Shown here: piece after piece, positions 11,590-21,681 of the stretch
Position numbering within the stretch: position 1 is the first letter of the stretch
How the letters are laid out: the number at the start of each line of letters is the position of its first letter
NCBI GenBank assembly: GCA_016648135.1
Contig: JADDOH010000301.1
Span: 96,945 to 160,944 of the forward strand
Reading direction: 5' to 3'
Source of the DNA: Agrypnia vestita
Taxonomy: Eukaryota; Arthropoda; Insecta; Trichoptera; Phryganeidae
DNA length: 64,000 nucleotides
Notes under the pieces: generated by a model
What the model saw: only the letters and a program-made list of their open reading frames with translations
What the model was told of the DNA's origin: nothing
Database searches by the model: none
Made by a program: the position numbers and the translations under genes

Positions 11590-11720
11590 AATAGTTTTTA
11601 TTCATATCTTATTTTTTTTAATTGTATTACACTTCGACTGCCTAACTAGGGATTACCTGTTTGAGGGCAGCCGACTATTTACATAGCAAAAAGAGAATAA
11701 TATAATTTAATACACATTAC
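11590..11720 (-). mobile_element. LINE 3' end with (TAT)n-rich tail, minus strand
   Basis: Read on the minus strand: 'agtcggctgccctcaaacag', then 'gtcgaagtgtaatacaatt', an A-rich run, AATAAA, and a tail of TAT/TAA units extending left to about 11560. No coding part is retained. Confidence 0.45.
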
Positions 11721-12224
11721 AATATTTTTTAAATGAACAAATATATGATAAATTTAAATTTGATACAATAATTAGTATACATTACAATAAATTTTTAAAC
11801 GACCAAATATATAATAAATTTAAATTTAAAATAATAATAATTACATTATTATATCTGTCAAAAGTAACATACTTTTATTATGTATTTCGGGCGCCAATTA
11901 AGGCTGTGAGAACTGCGCTATCTACAGTAGCGTAGCCATTTGATAACGTTACTGATGAATATTATTCAATTGATAATTTTCATTTTTTATTTTATAATAT
12001 TATATTATTCCTCATTATTATTTGAGCCATCTGGTAGCGTTGGTGACGGACAATGTTACGTGAATTATATATTTTGATTAAAGATTATTGCCAATGATAT
12101 ATGTGATATAATTATGGTTACACTTATTAGTTTTAATTTTCACTTAACTGAAATATTTAAAAAAAAATAATATAATTCAAGTGATATATAATTCAAGTAT
12201 TTTATTAAAAAAGCATCAAACATA

Positions 12225-12420
12225 ATAGTTTCATTGTCTATCCGTCTGTCCGGCCGTCTGTCTGTCAGTCTGTCTGTCTGCCTCTCTGCCCGTAACTTCA
12301 TGTAACATCCGTAATTTCGTTTCAATTCACGGCTAAAAAAATGATATTAAATAGCTGGAGATGAAGTTTGAACCCCAGGCCAGCAAACCTGAAAACCAAT
12401 TCAAGTAACAAAAAACAAAA
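12225..12420 (-). repeat. Dispersed repeat with (CTGT)n, copy 1
   Basis: Shared with 25960-26105. Both have a (CTGT)n microsatellite after 'ctatccgtctgtc', then 'taacgtccgtaat'-like sequence, 'ttcacggctaaaaa' and 'ggccagcaaacc'. On the minus strand the other copy shows a 'cccggggtcaagcccc' block that could be a degraded T-arm, so a SINE origin is possible. Confidence 0.55.
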
Positions 12421-12774
12421 GATAAATAAAATACTAATAATTACATGATTACATACTATTGAAATTATCTGACAGAGATATTGATCTTATCGCAATTAGA
12501 TATTATACTTTGCCTAGTGCCCTTAAAACGGATGTAATAAAAAATTAGTAGTGTGAGATTTAGATTATTGAAATAAATTCTAAAAAAAAATTTAAAAAGA
12601 ATGATTCACATTAGTGCTGAAGTTTTTAATGCGTTACCAACTTTGCTATAGTGGGTTTACTTTTTTTCATAAATTTATTTTATTAGTCTTATTGGTACGT
12701 GATCATTTTATATATAATCCGTGTAAAAAATGTATTATTACAAAGGAAATAAACTCGTCGTAGTTCGGCTCTTA

Positions 12775-13542
12775 GCGTGGCTGCACACTGGATGCGTTTT
12801 CGTACGAACTTGAGTAGTACGTATACGTACGAATACGCTAGTTCATTTCTGACCTTCGAAGTAGAATTGAACATCGCACACTGTACACGATTTAGTAGTG
12901 CGTGTACGCACGTACAGATGCGACGTCCGACACGATCCGGATTTGTTCGGAAATTTTTGCGATTTCATACGATGGATATTGAAAATTTTGTTAATTAGAT
13001 ACAATACCACAAATGTTTGTAGGACCAAAGTGATTCAACTGCGTGACCATCAGCGCAGATCATGGCGGAGAATCTCTAAAGAACTAAAAATACCTGTAAG
13101 TGAAATAATTTGATTTAATGAAGGTGAGGTATAATTATGTACTTCGAACAAAAAAACTTTTAAATATTTTTCCGATGTTATGAGCTCTTTTTGCACTTCT
13201 ATGCTCTACAGCATTTGCGAATCTATTAGATTGATAGTCATGAAATTTGTCATTATTTATGTCTGCCATAATATGATGGATTTTACCAAATTCATCCCTT
13301 CTAGTATATTATATTTCGTTCATCTATTTGTTTCTACGATGCCGACGACGCCGTAGCAGCATACGAGTAAGATAAGAGAGTTTTTCAGAAGGTACATATT
13401 ATTGACACAAACGTTATCGGAGAAATGCGAAAAGTAACTGATCGTGACCAACGCAAGACGCAATCAATGAGCGCGCTCAATACGTACGAAAATATTCGTA
13501 CGAATATGTACGTAATAATTCGTATCCAATGTGCGGCCGGCT
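12775..13542. mobile_element. Non-autonomous PIF/Harbinger element with MADF relic
   Basis: The ends are imperfect TIRs: 'gtggctgcacactggatgcg' at the left versus 'ggccgcacattggatacg' when the right end is reverse-complemented. They are flanked by TTA at 12772-12774 and 13543-13545, the 3-bp duplication expected of PIF/Harbinger. The interior holds a broken MADF exon (12972-13108). Sub-terminal 'gtacgtatacgtacgaatac' palindromes occur near both ends. Confidence 0.65.
12972..13108 (+). pseudogene. MADF (Myb/SANT-like) domain exon, broken
   Basis: The frame starts MDIENFVN, meets a stop, continues IQYHKCL, meets another stop, then shifts by one base into LRDHQRRSWRRISKELKIPV. That is the order of a MADF domain: an N-terminal helix for 'M-D-x-E', a mid 'W/L-Y/D' turn, then 'RD...W..I..EL..PV'. 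MADF proteins are the DNA-binding partner encoded by PIF/Harbinger transposons. A GTAAGT follows, a plausible splice donor at the natural exon end. With two stops and a frameshift it is clearly non-functional. Confidence 0.55.
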
Positions 13543-13549
13543 TTAGAAG

Positions 13550-14340
13550 AAACGCACATCTGAATTTTTGCTTGTATATCATAATCAAAAATAATCCAAT
13601 TAGTCAAATGGAATTCTCATAAAGAAATATGCAGCGGCATGCATTTAGATTACAATTATACCAACATTTCCCGTAATTTGCATAGTATGTGTAAATGGTT
13701 TATAGCTGCAACAAACCGAAAGCATGAACAATGACAAAGAACCTTTCAGAGCTTTCCAATTATGTTGCGTTCAAAGGCAGGTAGCTCTATCGGTTTCTGC
13801 GGATGACGTTACCACGAAAATGTTTCATATTTTCAATCTTTTAGTAACCGTAGATTAGTACTACAATTAAATACAGTGTAATTTTACTCCAGTCTTTTTT
13901 AATTGAGCAAAATTCCGCTATTATTGTTAGTAAAAATGATGACGTCAGATTTATCAACGTACAAGGAATTCGTTTGAAAATATAAACGCTGTAATGACAT
14001 ATTTCAAAATATAATCGTTTTGAAAATCAGTCTCAATTTATTACATGCAATCCTCGATGCAAATTCGAATTGAATAATTTTACCACACCGATGCACAGTT
14101 TAGCTCTGTTTTCGGAATTAATTATTCTAGTCAGATTAATAATTGACGCTTACTACGTGTTCCCGTGAGCTGGCCACGTAGTCTACATGTGTCCCGCTTT
14201 GATTCATGAAAATTTAAACAATTTCCAATACATCTCAAACTATTACACATACAATTTCTGATGTAAGTCCAAATTAAACGCTTTGACAACAGCAGTTGTC
14301 AACAGAGCTGTCTAATTTGTTTAGTTCTGTTTTCGGATTC
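13550..14340. other. No recognisable feature
   Basis: AT-rich DNA with no open frame, terminal repeats or tandem structure that I can support. Confidence 0.5.
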
Positions 14341-14344
14341 AATT

Positions 14345-14650
14345 ATTCTAACTAACTTAACTAACTAACCATCACGCCGTTTCCCCGCAGGGGTAGGCAG
14401 AGAGAATTGAACGCCACACTCTTCTATCCTGGCATGCCACTTTTGCTTCGGCCACATTCATACATCTTCTACGGTTGTTGAGGCTTTAAACAGGGGCATC
14501 CTCAAATACTTGCAGTATCTGATTATGCCAGGTCTATTCCTGCTACCTTCAAAACTCGCCTCATATATTTTCTTAACCACACTTTCCTCGTTCATACGTT
14601 CCACATGACCAAACCATCTCAGCACTCCTTTCTTTATTCTATCTACCACT
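14345..14650 (-). mobile_element. RTE-like LINE, 3' end on minus strand
   Basis: The minus strand (14649-14458) reads IKKGVLRWFGHVERMNEE, VVKKIYEASFEGSRNR, the conserved C-terminal segment of RTE endonuclease-RTs. A frameshift follows, then the hairpin-bearing 3' end (gcgtgatggttagttagtta on the minus strand). The tail of GTTA units lies at 14346-14372. It retains more of the upstream helix than the 3.9-kb copy. Confidence 0.8.
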
Positions 14651-14782
14651 TTTTAATTATTCTAGTCAGACTAATAATCAATGCCTACTTTTTCTTCTGT
14701 GACTGGCCACAAAGTCCACACGTATCACTCTTTGATTCATCAACACTATTTTTTATTGCAAAATTTACTCTGCGTATATATG

Positions 14783-14821
14783 AATTACACAGCTATATAT
14801 GTTCAATATAGCTGTGTAATT
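14783..14821. repeat. Perfect 16-bp hairpin
   Basis: 'aattacacagctatat' at 14783-14798 is followed by a 7-nt loop and its exact reverse complement at 14806-14821. It lies outside any recognised element. Confidence 0.85.
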
Positions 14822-14829
14822 TTTTTGAA

Positions 14830-15550
14830 TCACCTAGTACTAGTAGATTTACTAAATCGCTCAAAGTATGTATGTTAACATTTTCTATGCTAGCGAAAGA
14901 CAAACTAACTAACGCAAATATTCTACAGATTCTACAAATACAAAAAATTCTACAGATGCAGATCGTAACTAGGATTCATTGACGACCGTTTCTTTCTCTT
15001 TTGCCACTGTCGTTTATCTTCACTTAAGTCGTAAACGCCAAAATTTCCGGGATCTTTCTGAATATTGTCATCCCTTCTTCTTTGATGCAATGTTTGCACA
15101 AAACTGTACATATAACGGGCCATTTATCGGATCGAAAATATATATTGTTTGTCTTCATGATTTTTTGCCCATTTAAGAAAAATTATAATCATCAATTGCC
15201 AATAATGACACTCAAAATTAAATTATTTTTGACAGTTCAAGCGAACACGTATGGTATTGTTATGATCTTGTATCTTGTATAGGTGGATGAGTCCACAGAT
15301 GAACGTATTAATTAAATAAAATTACAATACCTGTACCATGTTCATGTTCATATTTGGTGGTTGATTTTCTTTATTTTACCTGTTAGTAGTATTATTTTAC
15401 GGCAGATCTGGTCTTGCACAGACAACCCAATAAAATTACTATTAGTTATTACGGCTCGTTTAAGGAAATACGAAGTTCTCAGGGTTGACATAGGAGATCA
15501 GTTAAAGTATAATAGCAAAGGGATCGGGTAATTCCTGGATCTCTCGATAT
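14830..15550. other. No recognisable gene
   Basis: Two overlapping frames (14979-15176 and 15082-15282, plus) are short and unrecognised. No repeats. Confidence 0.45.
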
Positions 15551-15589
15551 GCTCGTATCTTCCACTGCCTTATGCAGTGGAAGATGAGC
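15551..15589. repeat. Hairpin, 12-bp perfect stem
   Basis: 'atcttccactgc' (15557-15568), loop cttat, exact complement at 15574-15585. Pairing extends with 'gctc'/'gagc' after a small bulge. Confidence 0.8.
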
Positions 15590-15637
15590 TGTAGGCAAAA
15601 GGCGGTTGAGCATCATGACTCATGAGAGTATTGAGAC

Positions 15638-15916
15638 TTATGAGTCTGCTTCTGCAGATCGAAATGCTTGCTTGTACTCTTCACGATCCTGGGCCGTTAA
15701 GTGAGTCTTACTAAAACTTGGTCTATACATGCTGGAGACCAAACTCTTGCATCGTACATTCCAAGTGTTCACCAATCTCTTCAGACTGATTTTATTCCTT
15801 CTAACAATATCCCTAAAGTATGCATTATTTTTGGTGTAGAGGTTTAATTCAGTAGTTACAGAGCTCCTGAAGTAGCACCATACATTTTCTTGACTAAAAT
15901 GTAAACCCCTAAACAC
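15638..15916 (-). CDS. Unrecognised 92-codon frame
   Basis: A minus-strand frame rich in basic and aromatic residues (YFRDIVRRNK, LVNTWNVRCKSLVSSMYR), ending with an acidic tail (REEYKQAF). The composition looks protein-like rather than random, but I cannot place the family; a gag-like or LINE ORF1 remnant is possible. No start signal or splice context supports it. Low confidence as a gene. Confidence 0.2.
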   Translation of the reverse strand: MFRGLHFSQENVWCYFRSSVTTELNLYTKNNAYFRDIVRRNKISLKRLVNTWNVRCKSLVSSMYRPSFSKTHLTAQDREEYKQAFRSAEADS

Positions 15917-16314
15917 ATATTATCAATTCTTTATTTATGATCTCTTAGGCGTAACAACCTTCAATTTTCGATGTTTCTACTACTCTGCATCAATTATAAT
16001 GGTTACCAATTTTTGCTTTTTACCACTTGCACTGTACACGCCTAATTGCTGTGGAAGACATGTGTCAGTACATGATGTCATTGTAATGATACATTAAATA
16101 TATGCACGTGTCTAAAGCAGGTCGAAAACACTTGTAATGGGGATATTGGGTGGAGTTTGAAATAATTCATATGTTGTTCTTTAGGTATTTTTAATAAAAT
16201 ATTCGGTTCTTATTAAAAATAAAATATGATGTCAAAAACATTTCATTGTAATTATTCATCATCAATTTCCGACGTCAAGGCTGGACTGAGTTAAGATCTA
16301 AATAATATTGATTA

Positions 16315-16942
16315 CTAGCTGTTCGTACCCGGCGTTGAAAGGGTAAATGATTAAGTTGAAAATAAATTTGGGGGAAACAAAGGTTCCATTTTTTTGCAAA
16401 GCTTGTAACTAAAGCGATGTTTCCATTTAATCAACGATAGGATGTCTAGGGAAGAAATTTTGTCTATTTTTTCCGTCGGGAATATGTATGCAAATTTGCA
16501 TACATATTCCAGTGGTGTAGATTTGTACAGAAAATATATCTGGGAGAGGGGATGGGTTGGAAGGAAAATGCTGTAACCCGCCGGGTCCTTAAGTATAAAT
16601 TTCCAAATTTTGAGTCCGATTGGACAAACGGTACAGATTTGCACCGAAAATGTATCAGCGGAGGGGAAGGGTTAAAAGAATAAGGGGGAAATGCCCCATT
16701 TGTTACCCGTTGATTCCTTAAGAATAATTTTCCAAATTTTGAGTCCGATCGGTCGAACGGTACAGATTTGCATAGAAAATATGTCAGGGGGAGGGGAATG
16801 GGTATGAGAATAATGGGAAATGTTGCCTATGTTACCCGCCGTGTTTCAAAGCATAAGTCTGCAAAATTTGAATCGAATCGGACACACGGTGTGGATTTGT
16901 ATAGAGAACAGACAGATAGACATTTAGTTTTATAGGAGTAGA
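16315..16942 (-). mobile_element. Non-autonomous Helitron
   Basis: On the minus strand the element begins TCTACTCCTATAAAACTAAA at 16942, preceded by A, and ends ...CCGGGTACGAACAGCTAG at 16315, followed by T. This fits Helitron insertion between A and T, a 5' TC and a 3' CTRR with a GC-rich subterminal stretch. No RepHel protein is present. The centre has about three copies of a 128-bp unit containing 'ttttgagtccgatcgg' and 'acggtacagatttgca' (from about 16560 to 16900). Confidence 0.75.
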
Positions 16943-17024
16943 TAATCATTCAATTCGGTTCCTATTTAACCGCTGGTGACTTGAATACTTATTATAGTCA
17001 TAACACTTTGTCGAGCGCGTTTAA

Positions 17025-17525
17025 ATGACGTTTTATCGGCATTCGCTCCCGCGGTTCGCGGCTCGGCGTGTGGTTGGGCCTGCCGCCCGCCTGCCGGCCG
17101 CGGAGCCAGCGCTGTCAGTGTCAGTAAGGCCAAAGCCGGTCCGCGGTCCGCCCGCTCTTTTCGAAAATTGCGCGCAAAAAACCGCCGAAATAACCTCAAA
17201 ACATCTGACACATTCCCGACAACCTGTGGCGCAAACAAGATGGCCGCGAGTTCGCGAGCCGTTCCGTGCGCTACTCGATTCATTTATTGGATTGTCGTGT
17301 CAATGAAATGTTGAAGTGCGGATAAAAAATCGCTCGCGTATGTAAACAGAAACCGACGCGGACTCCTTGATTCTGCAGAATAGTGTTTTAGTGGGTTATT
17401 TACCTTTGTGTGCGTAAACGGTTTATAGTGACTGTGTAGTGTTATGTACACAATACAATAAGAAGCAGATTGTGGAGATTCATTTGTCGTGTAAATGCCT
17501 AAACTTTGGCTTGTGTTGGGAAAGT
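17025..17525 (+). promoter_or_regulatory. CpG-rich segment, candidate host promoter and first exon
   Basis: Between 17025 and 17300 the sequence is GC- and CpG-rich (gcggctcggcgtg, cctgccggccgcgg) inside otherwise AT-rich DNA. It contains 'aagatggccgc', a YY1/Pho-like motif. It is followed by pyrimidine/purine-mixed sequence of UTR character and by 'ggaaaGTGAGT' with a possible splice donor at 17524. It matches no repeat in the window. The open frames here (plus 17025-17306, minus 17283-16966) are by-products of high GC. A promoter with a non-coding first exon is an inference; a GC-rich TE is the alternative. Confidence 0.35.
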
Positions 17526-17556
17526 GAGTTCCTCGATGCTGTCCACGATATATTTA

Positions 17557-17580
17557 GTGTCCAATCCTTAGATTGGACGC
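17557..17580. repeat. 8-bp perfect hairpin
   Basis: 'gtccaatc', loop ctta, 'gattggac'. It lies 35 bp downstream of the candidate donor at 17524. Confidence 0.7.
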
Positions 17581-17699
17581 CAGTTTTGCGTCCCTTCATC
17601 TCTTGTCCTGTCACAAATATCAACATGTCAGAAGTGAGATAGATCGCGATCAGGTGGTGTCGTCTGTGTTAGTTACTTCCACTGTTAAATTGCGTACAT

Positions 17700-18190
17700 T
17701 TTGATTTTGCCTTGCGTCAAATGATAATATTAGAAGTATGGACAAGTAAGTGGCTCCCATGTGTAAACAGACCGGTCGAGATACGAATTCCTCGTACGGT
17801 AGTCTTCGTAACGGCTGTCTGTGTAGAATTTATGTAGAATCGTATCATAACAATATTATATACATAGAATATAACGAATTGTTTAATAATATAACGAATT
17901 TTTCAATAACAATGTTACGCCCGGCATTATTCCGTCTAATTCGAGAAGTTACCTACGAAAACGTGAATTTGTGCCACCGTAGAAGTAAATCGGTGGTTCC
18001 ACATTATTTTTTTTAACTGTTTCGCTCTTTTTCTTTTAAAAGTCACCTAGAACTCATTTTTAATACGTAGGTGAGAGTTTATAGCTTCCTGTTAAACTTT
18101 GTTGCTAAATACGTGTAATAAAATTGAGTATCTTGCGTCCATATATTATAGAGATCGTTATATCATCCAGATGCAATGTCTCCATTTTAA
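17700..18190. other. No recognisable feature
   Basis: An 88-codon plus frame at 17750-18016 has no recognisable motif. The rest is AT-rich and non-repetitive in this window. Confidence 0.45.
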
Positions 18191-18196
18191 TATATA

Positions 18197-18660
18197 TACA
18201 CTGTTTGGATCGTCATAGAACTTTCGCGAACCTTCAAGAACATTTTGCTTCCAGAACTTTCAAGAAATTTATCCAATGTACAGGAACCTTCTAGACACAC
18301 CGACACATTCCGCCACTCAGTTTAGAACCTTATAGAATTTTCTAGAACCTTCTCCTTCCAGAACTTTCTAGAGCAGGTTTTTCCGGAATCTTCTAGACTC
18401 ACCGACACAGTCGGCGCGCCTATTTTGAAACAATCTGAAGCATTTGCGGCTTTCCCAAAACAAACCAATGTGCTAGAGAGCACATTTTCGTCACCCACTT
18501 CCTCCCACACACAGCCACCCCCACCAAACTCGCATATTTTCGATGTGACACCAAGGGCTATCCACCACCATAACCATCGGTGGGTGGTTGCGGCTGGTTG
18601 TGGAGAAAACTTGGCGGGTAGGGAAACACGGGTTTCTTTTTATATATATATGTATATTGA
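18197..18660 (-). mobile_element. Helitron carrying heat-shock-element array, copy 1
   Basis: This is the inverted counterpart of 52799-53181. On the minus strand it starts TCAATATACATATATATATA at 18660 and continues through 'aaagaaacccgtgtttccct', a purine/pyrimidine-biased 'gtgggtggga'-like stretch, 'ggcgcgccgactgtgtcgg' and the HSE array. Similarity to copy 2 stops at 'ccaaacagtgta', so the 3' Helitron end is missing here. Its 5' TC directly abuts the CTAG end of another Helitron at 18661. Confidence 0.7.
18218..18371. promoter_or_regulatory. Array of heat-shock elements
   Basis: Heat-shock factor trimers bind contiguous inverted nGAAn units. Here GAActTTCgcGAAccTTCaaGAA (given as alternating units) at 18218-18240 is five perfect units. 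TTC-GAA-TTC-GAA at 18249-18266 is four. GAA-TTa-GAA-TTC-GAA-TTC at 18325-18352 is six with one mismatch. TTC-GAA-TTC at 18356-18368 adds three. All spacers within blocks are exactly 2 bp. The array lies inside a Helitron, so any host promoter function is inference. Confidence 0.7.
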
Positions 18661-18700
18661 CTAGGTTTACCATCCGGCTTCGCCCGTGATTTGGATTTTG
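18661..18700 (-). mobile_element. Helitron 3' terminus (second element)
   Basis: Minus-strand sequence 'atcacgggcgaagccggatg' followed by 'gtaaacCTAG' is a typical insect Helitron 3' end with a subterminal hairpin (cgg...ccg). The CTAG occupies 18664-18661. The 5' part is not recognisable; it probably runs into the mariner relic at 18.8 kb. Confidence 0.6.
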
Positions 18701-18784
18701 GATTCTTCTTTATTTCTTTATATTTCGCTTGTCGTTGTCGCGTTCCGCTTTGTGTGTTTTTTTTATTCAAATCAGGTCCCTTTC

Positions 18785-19090
18785 CGCGGCATTTTTAACC
18801 CAAAGAATAGCAGAAATAGCACGGAGATGTGTCAGGAGAGTTGAAAGCCTGACAAACCAGGGGAATGCTGTTTTTAGTAAGGAAATCCTGAATCTGATGC
18901 GATGAATAAGAATTCAAAAGGGAACGGCTTCTACTCCATCTTTAACACCTCTGTCACGAATTTTGCTAGCTCTCTTTTTAAGCCTACATCCTCGGTCAAT
19001 ACTGAATGTAACGATCCAATGCTTACCCCCATCTCTTTCGCAAATTTTTGGACAGTCTGCACTTGGTCAATAACATTGTTGTTTCCAGCT
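18785..19090 (-). pseudogene. Mariner transposase, internally deleted
   Basis: The minus strand at about 19080-18935 reads TVQKFAKEMGVSIGSLHSVL then TEDVGLKRELAKFV and LKME, the helix-turn-helix region of mariner transposases (typically '..ISxGSxHxILTEDLxMRR..AKxVPRLLTxEQK'). A stop replaces the Q after 'ME'. After a frameshift and large deletion, 18890-18785 reads DFLTKNSIPLV and NSPDTSPCYF, matching the 'PYSPDLSPCDF' C-terminal motif. The catalytic Asp residues that precede this motif are lost. TIRs were not found. Confidence 0.65.
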
Positions 19091-19417
19091 TATTGAGGGC
19101 CTATCGGGACGCGGTTCTCTGTCCACTAAGGGCTTGTTCAGACACGCAGGAAACGTGCGATTGCAAATCGCGCGTTTTGAAACCGCATACTTGTGTCATG
19201 TGTTCAGACAGCCGCGGTTAATAAGCGATTTGTGTGCGCGAATGGCGTCAGTTAATAAAGTCAGTTTGACAGCTCCGGTGCCGTTCTCCATCTTTGAATA
19301 TCAGAGATAAATTCGCTCATTACTTTGTGAACGAAGGCCGTGTTCCATAGCAAGACACAAAAATATCATTCTGTCAGTTCATTTTTGACGAATAAATACC
19401 TACTTACCTAAAATACT

Positions 19418-19532
19418 CTTTTTTTCCAACGTGTCTTCACCATTTCCAAATATCTCCACCAACTCCTGCCAAGCTTGGTTCTTGGCAATTTTATTTGAGT
19501 AATCCTCACTCTGAAGATTCCATATTGCAGGT
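19418..19532 (-). pseudogene. MADF domain exon with splice donor
   Basis: The minus strand reads AIWNLQSEDYSNKIAKNQAW, QELVEIFG, EKKSIL, then the donor AG|GTAAGT at 19418/19417. The pattern 'x-W-x-x-x-S-x-x-Y-x-N-K-x-x-(K/R)-x-x-A-W-x-x-(I/L)' is the MADF core. The N-terminal helix is missing because the LINE insertion lies just upstream. PIF/Harbinger elements encode a MADF/Myb-like DNA-binding protein as well as a DDE transposase; no transposase exon is seen in this copy. Confidence 0.65.
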
Positions 19533-19559
19533 ATTTTAATATTTCAAGATTCCATATTT

Positions 19560-19880
19560 TTACACTTTGTTTGTTTGTTTATTTGTTAATGCCCATTAGT
19601 TATAGGCTTTTACATAAAGAATATAATATAAATTTCAAAAAGCACATACATTAAACAATATTTGTATAGCACCAAAACATGCGTATAAAAATTAAAATAT
19701 AAAGTAGAGAGCAGCAATGTGTAAAGGCTTTTACATAAAAAATATAACATAAAATTAAAATGAATATACATTAAACAATATAAGTTATAAGTAGCAAAAT
19801 ATAAAAGTTTCAGGAATTGCACCAAAACATGGGTATAAAAATTAAAAATATAAAGTAAAGAGCAGCAACGATCCCTAACG
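19560..19880 (-). mobile_element. LINE 3' end inserted in Harbinger element
   Basis: On the minus strand it ends 'gtaaaagcctataactaat' then 'aacaaataaacaaacaaaca' at 19567-19590, the AAAC/AAAT-type tail of CR1/jockey-like elements. The 3' UTR contains a roughly 120-bp internal duplication ('ggcttttacataaa', 'aaaatataaagta.agagcag' seen twice). Confidence 0.6.
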
Positions 19881-20074
19881 AGCTCACGCGTGCTCCTGTG
19901 AACCGCGCGGTGCCCGCAACGCAACTGAACGCTGAGGAAAGGCTCCGCTAGAACCACGCGGGTGCCGCGCGATTCTATTTTCTAGCGGTTGAGAGGCGGG
20001 CACCGCGCGGTTTGATTAACTACATAAATAAGACCCGCGCGGTTCCCGCTGTGTCTGAACAAGCCTTAATATGC

Positions 20075-20720
20075 GGCCATTGAAGCGGTTGTTCCGCTTC
20101 TTTATCCATAGAAAACTATGATGTTGGACCTTGCGAATGGTTCCTGCTTGCGTATCGCCAAGTTTTTGTCAACACTTAAGGCAATATCGCTCTCGAATCT
20201 TTTCACCACAATTGCTTCTTCACTCAGAAGCTGGCTGCCAGCGATTGGTTCTTTCCACTGGCGGGAAAAAATTCAAGCACTTCTCGCGCTTCTACGTATT
20301 TTTCATTCATTTAAATTTAATCATTCCACATCCACAATCTCTCCAATCTACCTTTTTTCATCTCGCTCTTGACTCGTGATGACCTTGATGCTGTCTCCGG
20401 TGAGACCCGCTAGATCCGGTCCGCCTGTTGTATTTCTGTCCGCCTGCACTCCACATCAACATTGCTCACCTTTCTGTCAGGCCGCGTTTTTCTCTTAATC
20501 AAGTTGCATGACGCCTCGGCCCGACCTTTGCAACGATTCGGCTAATAAACCCGCGGGCCTGCTCTGATAGACTGTTTATTTTCTGTGTGCTGCCCAATGT
20601 AAGCAAGTACTCCGACACAGTATCGAGTACCATGTTTCGATTCTAGCAAATGGTCCACTCGACACCTTTCACCTGGTCATTCGTCATCTGTCAACGTAAT
20701 GTCAGGTATATCATCAGCAC
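20075..20720. other. Unrecognised, possible DNA-transposon debris
   Basis: On the minus strand 20280-20120 reads WKEPIAGSQLLSEEAIVV, faintly like the 'PISGPLLxEKA' motif of pogo/Tigger-type HTH domains. The rest shows no match. Too weak to call. Confidence 0.25.
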
Positions 20721-20723
20721 ATC

Positions 20724-21297
20724 TTGTGGGGGATGGGTAAAAGTACAAAACATAGAACCTTCCCTACAGCTTTACTTTTTAAAGAAATTAATGCACCAAC
20801 ATTAGACAGATTGTACAAAAACACCTCAATTTTACAAATACATAAAGAAACATTCACTCAACAAAATACAAAAAATACACCACAAACTCATAATACTCAT
20901 AGTCATAGCCAAAGAGCGCAAATAGTAGGATGCTTAAACATTCCCAAATATAACAAAACAGCCACACAACACCATTATACTTATCTAGGTGTCAAATATT
21001 TCAATAACTTACAATTAAAACAAAAAATAGTTAGAATTATAAAAAATAACGTTACTCTGAAATAATTAGTATACTTGAGTCACTAATATTTATCTTATGA
21101 TGTTTGTATTTCTCTACACTGCTCCATTATTAACTTATACACACTTATTCAATCATGTTCTTACGTATCATACTCCTGTCCCCAAACACTAGTATTGCTT
21201 TACTGGGGACAGTTAAACATGTATAAAAAATGTAATATTCAATGTAAAATGTATGTATGTAATATTTTTATTTTCAATAAAGAAATTTAAAAAAAAA
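20724..21297 (+). mobile_element. LINE 3' end with poly(A) signal
   Basis: An open frame (20724-21065) ends with the same C-terminal RT signature as the 3.0-kb fragment: NTHSHSQRAQIVG, then YTYLGVKYFNNLQLKQKI. A 230-bp 3' UTR follows with AATAAA at 21277 and a short poly(A) at 21289-21297. The ATG is arbitrary because the element is 5'-truncated. No catalytic motifs remain. Confidence 0.65.
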
Positions 21298-21299
21298 CT

Positions 21300-21680
21300 A
21301 GCGTATAAGTGCGGGACGGGTATTACGTAAATTTTATGTTCATTGCAAAAAAAGTAATAGGTAATACTTGATCACAATACAGCAATAAAGTGTATCTCGT
21401 GTTTTGTTTAAATAAAGGATATTTATGCGTTTCACTAGCCTCTCGGAGTTGTATGTATGGGGATATGTAAAAATGTATATTTGCCTCCAATCTATCTTTA
21501 TACACAATTTAGTATTTTTATAACGATGTTAAAATTAAGAAAAATGTAAGATAAGATAGGTAAAACGGATAATGTTTAGGGAATTGAATAACTCCAGTGG
21601 AAATGCGATGTTTTATGTGTTCACTAGTAGGTATTTTCAAGCACAAGTATTATTTTTCTTCTTCTTCTTCTTCTGATTCA
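21300..21680. other. No gene; (CTT)n microsatellite at 21656-21674
   Basis: AT-rich sequence without recognised content, ending in a short CTT repeat that borders the minus-strand RT fragment. Confidence 0.6.
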
Positions 21681-21681
21681 T

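Larger units (their letters stand above)
19130..20066. mobile_element. PIF/Harbinger element with MADF exon and LINE insert
   Basis: TIRs: 'gggcttgttcagacac' at 19130 and 'aggcttgttcagacac' when the right end is reverse-complemented, 15 of 16 matching. TAA flanks both sides (19127-19129 and 20067-20069), the 3-bp duplication of PIF/Harbinger. GC-rich sub-terminal arms (gcgcgcgg-like) follow. The interior contains a MADF exon on the minus strand and, from about 19560 to 19880, an inserted LINE 3' end. Confidence 0.7.

Noticed and set aside
20120..20380. Pogo/Tigger transposase fragment on minus strand
   Set aside because: Only a faint PIxGxxLxxEA resemblance with no neighbouring motif.
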